Source of the DNA: an uncultured Synergistales bacterium
Lineage (GTDB): Bacteria > Synergistota > Synergistia > Synergistales > Aminobacteriaceae
Reading direction: 5' to 3'
DNA: 7,465 nt
NCBI GenBank assembly: GCA_937957815.1
Contig: CALFXN010000022.1
Span: forward strand, 1 to 7,465
Positions within the stretch are counted from its first letter, which is position 1. Each line of letters starts with the position of its first letter. Shown here piece after piece: positions 5,513 to 7,465 of the stretch. A program made the position numbers and the translations under genes. The notes below the pieces were generated by a model. The model saw nothing but the letters and a program-made list of their open reading frames with translations, made no database searches and was not told the origin of the DNA.

Positions 5513-7465
5513 ATGGCGACGTACCACTTTGTGCGCTGGTTTTCTGAAATAGGGAAGGGCGATATCCCCCTGGTGGGCGGCAAGGGGGCCAACCTCGGCG
5601 AAATGACGCGACACGGCGTCGCCGTTCCGCCGGGCTTTTGCGTCACGGCCGAAGCGTACAGGGAGTTCGTCAGCTCCGCCGGAATCGGCGACAGGATCAG
5701 GGAGATCATCGGTTCGATCAACTACGATGACGCGGATGATCTGAACTGCAAATGCGGCGATATCCGTCGCCTCTTTCTCGAAACTCCTATTCCGGAAGCG
5801 ATCCGGAGCGATATCGAAACCGCGTACCGTGAGCTTTGCCGCAGAGCCTCTGTGGACAACATGCGCGTTGCGGTCAGAAGCTCCGCGACCGCGGAGGATC
5901 TTCCGGACGCTTCTTTCGCGGGTCAGCAGGATACGTACCTTCACATACGAGGCGCCGAGCACGTAACGAATCATGTCCGACGCTGCTGGAGCTCCCTCTG
6001 GACCGGACGCGCGACGTACTACAGACAAAAGCAGGGCTACAACCATTTCGACGTATCGCTGTCAGCGGTCGTCCAAAAGATGGTCAACAGCGGAAAGTCG
6101 GGTGTCATGTTCACGGCGAACCCGATTACGAACGACCGGAATCAGATCATGATCAACTCGAGCTGGGGATTGGGGGAGGCCGTCGTCGCCGGGATTGTCA
6201 CACCAGATGAATTCACCATCGACAAGACAAGCCGCGAGGTTGTTGATCGTCATATTTCCGACAAGAACCTCATGATCATAGAACGCCCGGACGACCTTGG
6301 GACTATGGAGGTCGCCGTGATGGATTATCTCGGCGCCGACAAGATCGCCGTCCCGAGCATCTGTGAATCCGAGGTTCTGACTCTTGCGGACGCAGGAATG
6401 AAAATAGAAAAACTGTACGGGGTTCCTCAGGACATCGAATGGGCGTTCGACAAGGATACGTCTGAACTGTATATCCTGCAGTCCCGTCCCGTAACCACGC
6501 TCAAAGGCGGTGAACCGGCAGTGAATACTCAGGAACATGAAGCGCCGAAGCAGGAATTGAAAATGCTCGTCCGCGGGCTCGCGGCTTCACCCGGCCTCGC
6601 GGCGGGGAAAGTGGTCCTTGTCAAGGACCTGAACGAAATCGGACGTATAAACACCGGAGACATTATGGTCACGGGAATGACGAACCCCGATATGGTTCCG
6701 GCGATGCGGAAGGCGGCGGCCGTCGTGACGGACGAAGGCGGTCGCACGTGTCACGCGGCCATCGTGTCGAGAGAACTCGGCATTCCCTGTGTCGTCGGTT
6801 CGAAGACGGCAACGGGCGTCCTGAAAGACGGCATGATCGTAACGGTGGATGCGACCAGGGGAGTTGTCTTCGAAGGAAACCTGATAGTCGAGGAGAAGAA
6901 GACGACAGAACATGCCGATGCGAGCGCGGCGACGATTTTGAGCGAAAATCTCGTCCATCAGCTCGCTCCGGTCACCGGAACGAAGATCTACATGAATCTC
7001 GGCGAACCGTCGATCATCGGCAAGTATCAGGCTCTGCCGTTCGATGGAATCGGCCTCATGCGCACGGAATTCATATTCACGAACATGGTCGGCATACACC
7101 CGATGTACCTCGTCAAGACAGGACAGGGCAAACTCCTTGTCGACAAGATGTCCGAGGGTATCACTGCCGTCGCGCAGGCGATCTATCCGCGTCCGATCGT
7201 CGTCCGGATGAGCGACTTCCGTACGAACGAGTTCCGCGGACTCAAGGGCGGCGAAGACGTCGAGCCGGAAGAGAACAACCCGATGATCGGGTGGCGGGGA
7301 GTATCCCGCTACATTTCGCCTGAATACGAGGCCGGATTCCGGCTTGAATGTCAGGCGATCCGGAAAGTTCGCGAGGAGTATGGACTCATCAACGTGTGGG
7401 TCATGCTGCCGTTCGTGAGAACCGTGTGGGAGCTCGAGCGGGTCAAGGCCATTCTCACCTCGGAG
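5513..7465 (+). CDS. ppsA: Phosphoenolpyruvate synthase (pyruvate, water dikinase), 3'-truncated
   Basis: The first 651 residues of a PEP synthase (usual ~790-800), open to the last base of the window with no stop. The enzyme makes PEP from pyruvate (pyruvate + ATP + H2O -> PEP + AMP + Pi) for gluconeogenesis in the cytoplasm. It is distinguished from PPDK by PpsA-type motifs: GGKGANLGEM (22-31), VAVRSSATAEDLPDASFAGQ (119-138, R122), SWGLGEAVVAG, QDIEW (306-310), LQSRPVTTL (from L322), and GGRTCHAAIV with catalytic H414 and the regulatory-type T412. The barrel domain begins with GIGLMRTEF (R517) and contains RMSDFRTNEFRGLKGG (R565) and EENNPMIGWRG. The missing ~140 residues should carry the last acid/base cysteine and the Glu/Asn-Asp metal and pyruvate ligands, so activity cannot be fully judged. 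No internal frameshift is seen. T412-C-H414 matches the site modified by PSRP in E. coli PpsA, making this a second plausible target for the two DUF299 proteins upstream. Confidence 0.96.
   Translation, partial: MATYHFVRWFSEIGKGDIPLVGGKGANLGEMTRHGVAVPPGFCVTAEAYREFVSSAGIGDRIREIIGSINYDDADDLNCKCGDIRRLFLETPIPEAIRSDIETAYRELCRRASVDNMRVAVRSSATAEDLPDASFAGQQDTYLHIRGAEHVTNHVRRCWSSLWTGRATYYRQKQGYNHFDVSLSAVVQKMVNSGKSGVMFTANPITNDRNQIMINSSWGLGEAVVAGIVTPDEFTIDKTSREVVDRHISDKNLMIIERPDDLGTMEVAVMDYLGADKIAVPSICESEVLTLADAGMKIEKLYGVPQDIEWAFDKDTSELYILQSRPVTTLKGGEPAVNTQEHEAPKQELKMLVRGLAASPGLAAGKVVLVKDLNEIGRINTGDIMVTGMTNPDMVPAMRKAAAVVTDEGGRTCHAAIVSRELGIPCVVGSKTATGVLKDGMIVTVDATRGVVFEGNLIVEEKKTTEHADASAATILSENLVHQLAPVTGTKIYMNLGEPSIIGKYQALPFDGIGLMRTEFIFTNMVGIHPMYLVKTGQGKLLVDKMSEGITAVAQAIYPRPIVVRMSDFRTNEFRGLKGGEDVEPEENNPMIGWRGVSRYISPEYEAGFRLECQAIRKVREEYGLINVWVMLPFVRTVWELERVKAILTSE

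Noticed and set aside
5479..5547. 22-codon mini-frame starting in ATGA at the ppdK stop and overlapping the ppsA start
   Set aside because: It has no ribosome site of its own and no recognisable peptide. Re-initiation there is possible but nothing else supports it.

Overview
The window is the end of a bacterial contig carrying one dense, entirely plus-strand gene block: 3' part of glyS, two tandem DUF299 kinase/pyrophosphorylase genes (PDRP/PSRP family, here copies A and B), a complete pyruvate, phosphate dikinase gene (ppdK), and the first ~80% of a phosphoenolpyruvate synthase gene (ppsA). The spacings are a 4-nt overlap (ATGA), then 25, 47 and 30 nt, with no convincing terminator or promoter between genes, so the set is most simply read as one operon. 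No RNA gene, mobile element, CRISPR array or gene-free stretch over 50 bases was seen. Long open frames on the minus strand are shadows of the plus-strand genes.

The first 45 bases are not biological: they match the 3' part of the standard Illumina P5/TruSeq universal adapter, ending exactly at its terminal GATCT. Genomic sequence starts at about base 46, inside glyS. The contig therefore stops here because of untrimmed library sequence, and glyQ and the 5' half of glyS are expected on unseen sequence. The right end cuts ppsA at a codon boundary, without a stop.

Organism: an alpha/beta-type glycyl-tRNA synthetase shows this is a bacterium. The DNA is moderately GC-rich, with GTG starts for two genes. 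glyS next to a DUF299 gene and ppdK is an arrangement I associate with several anaerobic or fermentative lineages (Firmicutes, Synergistota, some delta-proteobacteria), but the lineage cannot be fixed from this sequence; an uncultured anaerobe is only a guess.

How the genes work together: PPDK (pyruvate + ATP + Pi <-> PEP + AMP + PPi) and PpsA (pyruvate + ATP + water -> PEP + AMP + Pi) both pass phosphate through a catalytic histidine. DUF299 proteins switch such enzymes off and on by ADP-dependent phosphorylation, and Pi-dependent dephosphorylation, of a threonine two residues before that histidine. Both targets keep this threonine (T451-S-H453 in PPDK, T412-C-H414 in PpsA). The notable point is the 2+2 layout: two diverged regulators directly followed by two different target enzymes. 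This suggests one regulator per dikinase, or a cross-regulating pair that sets which pyruvate-to-PEP route is active. Copy B also has an unusual cysteine in its P-loop, and its ribosome binding site lies in a small hairpin that would couple its translation to copy A.
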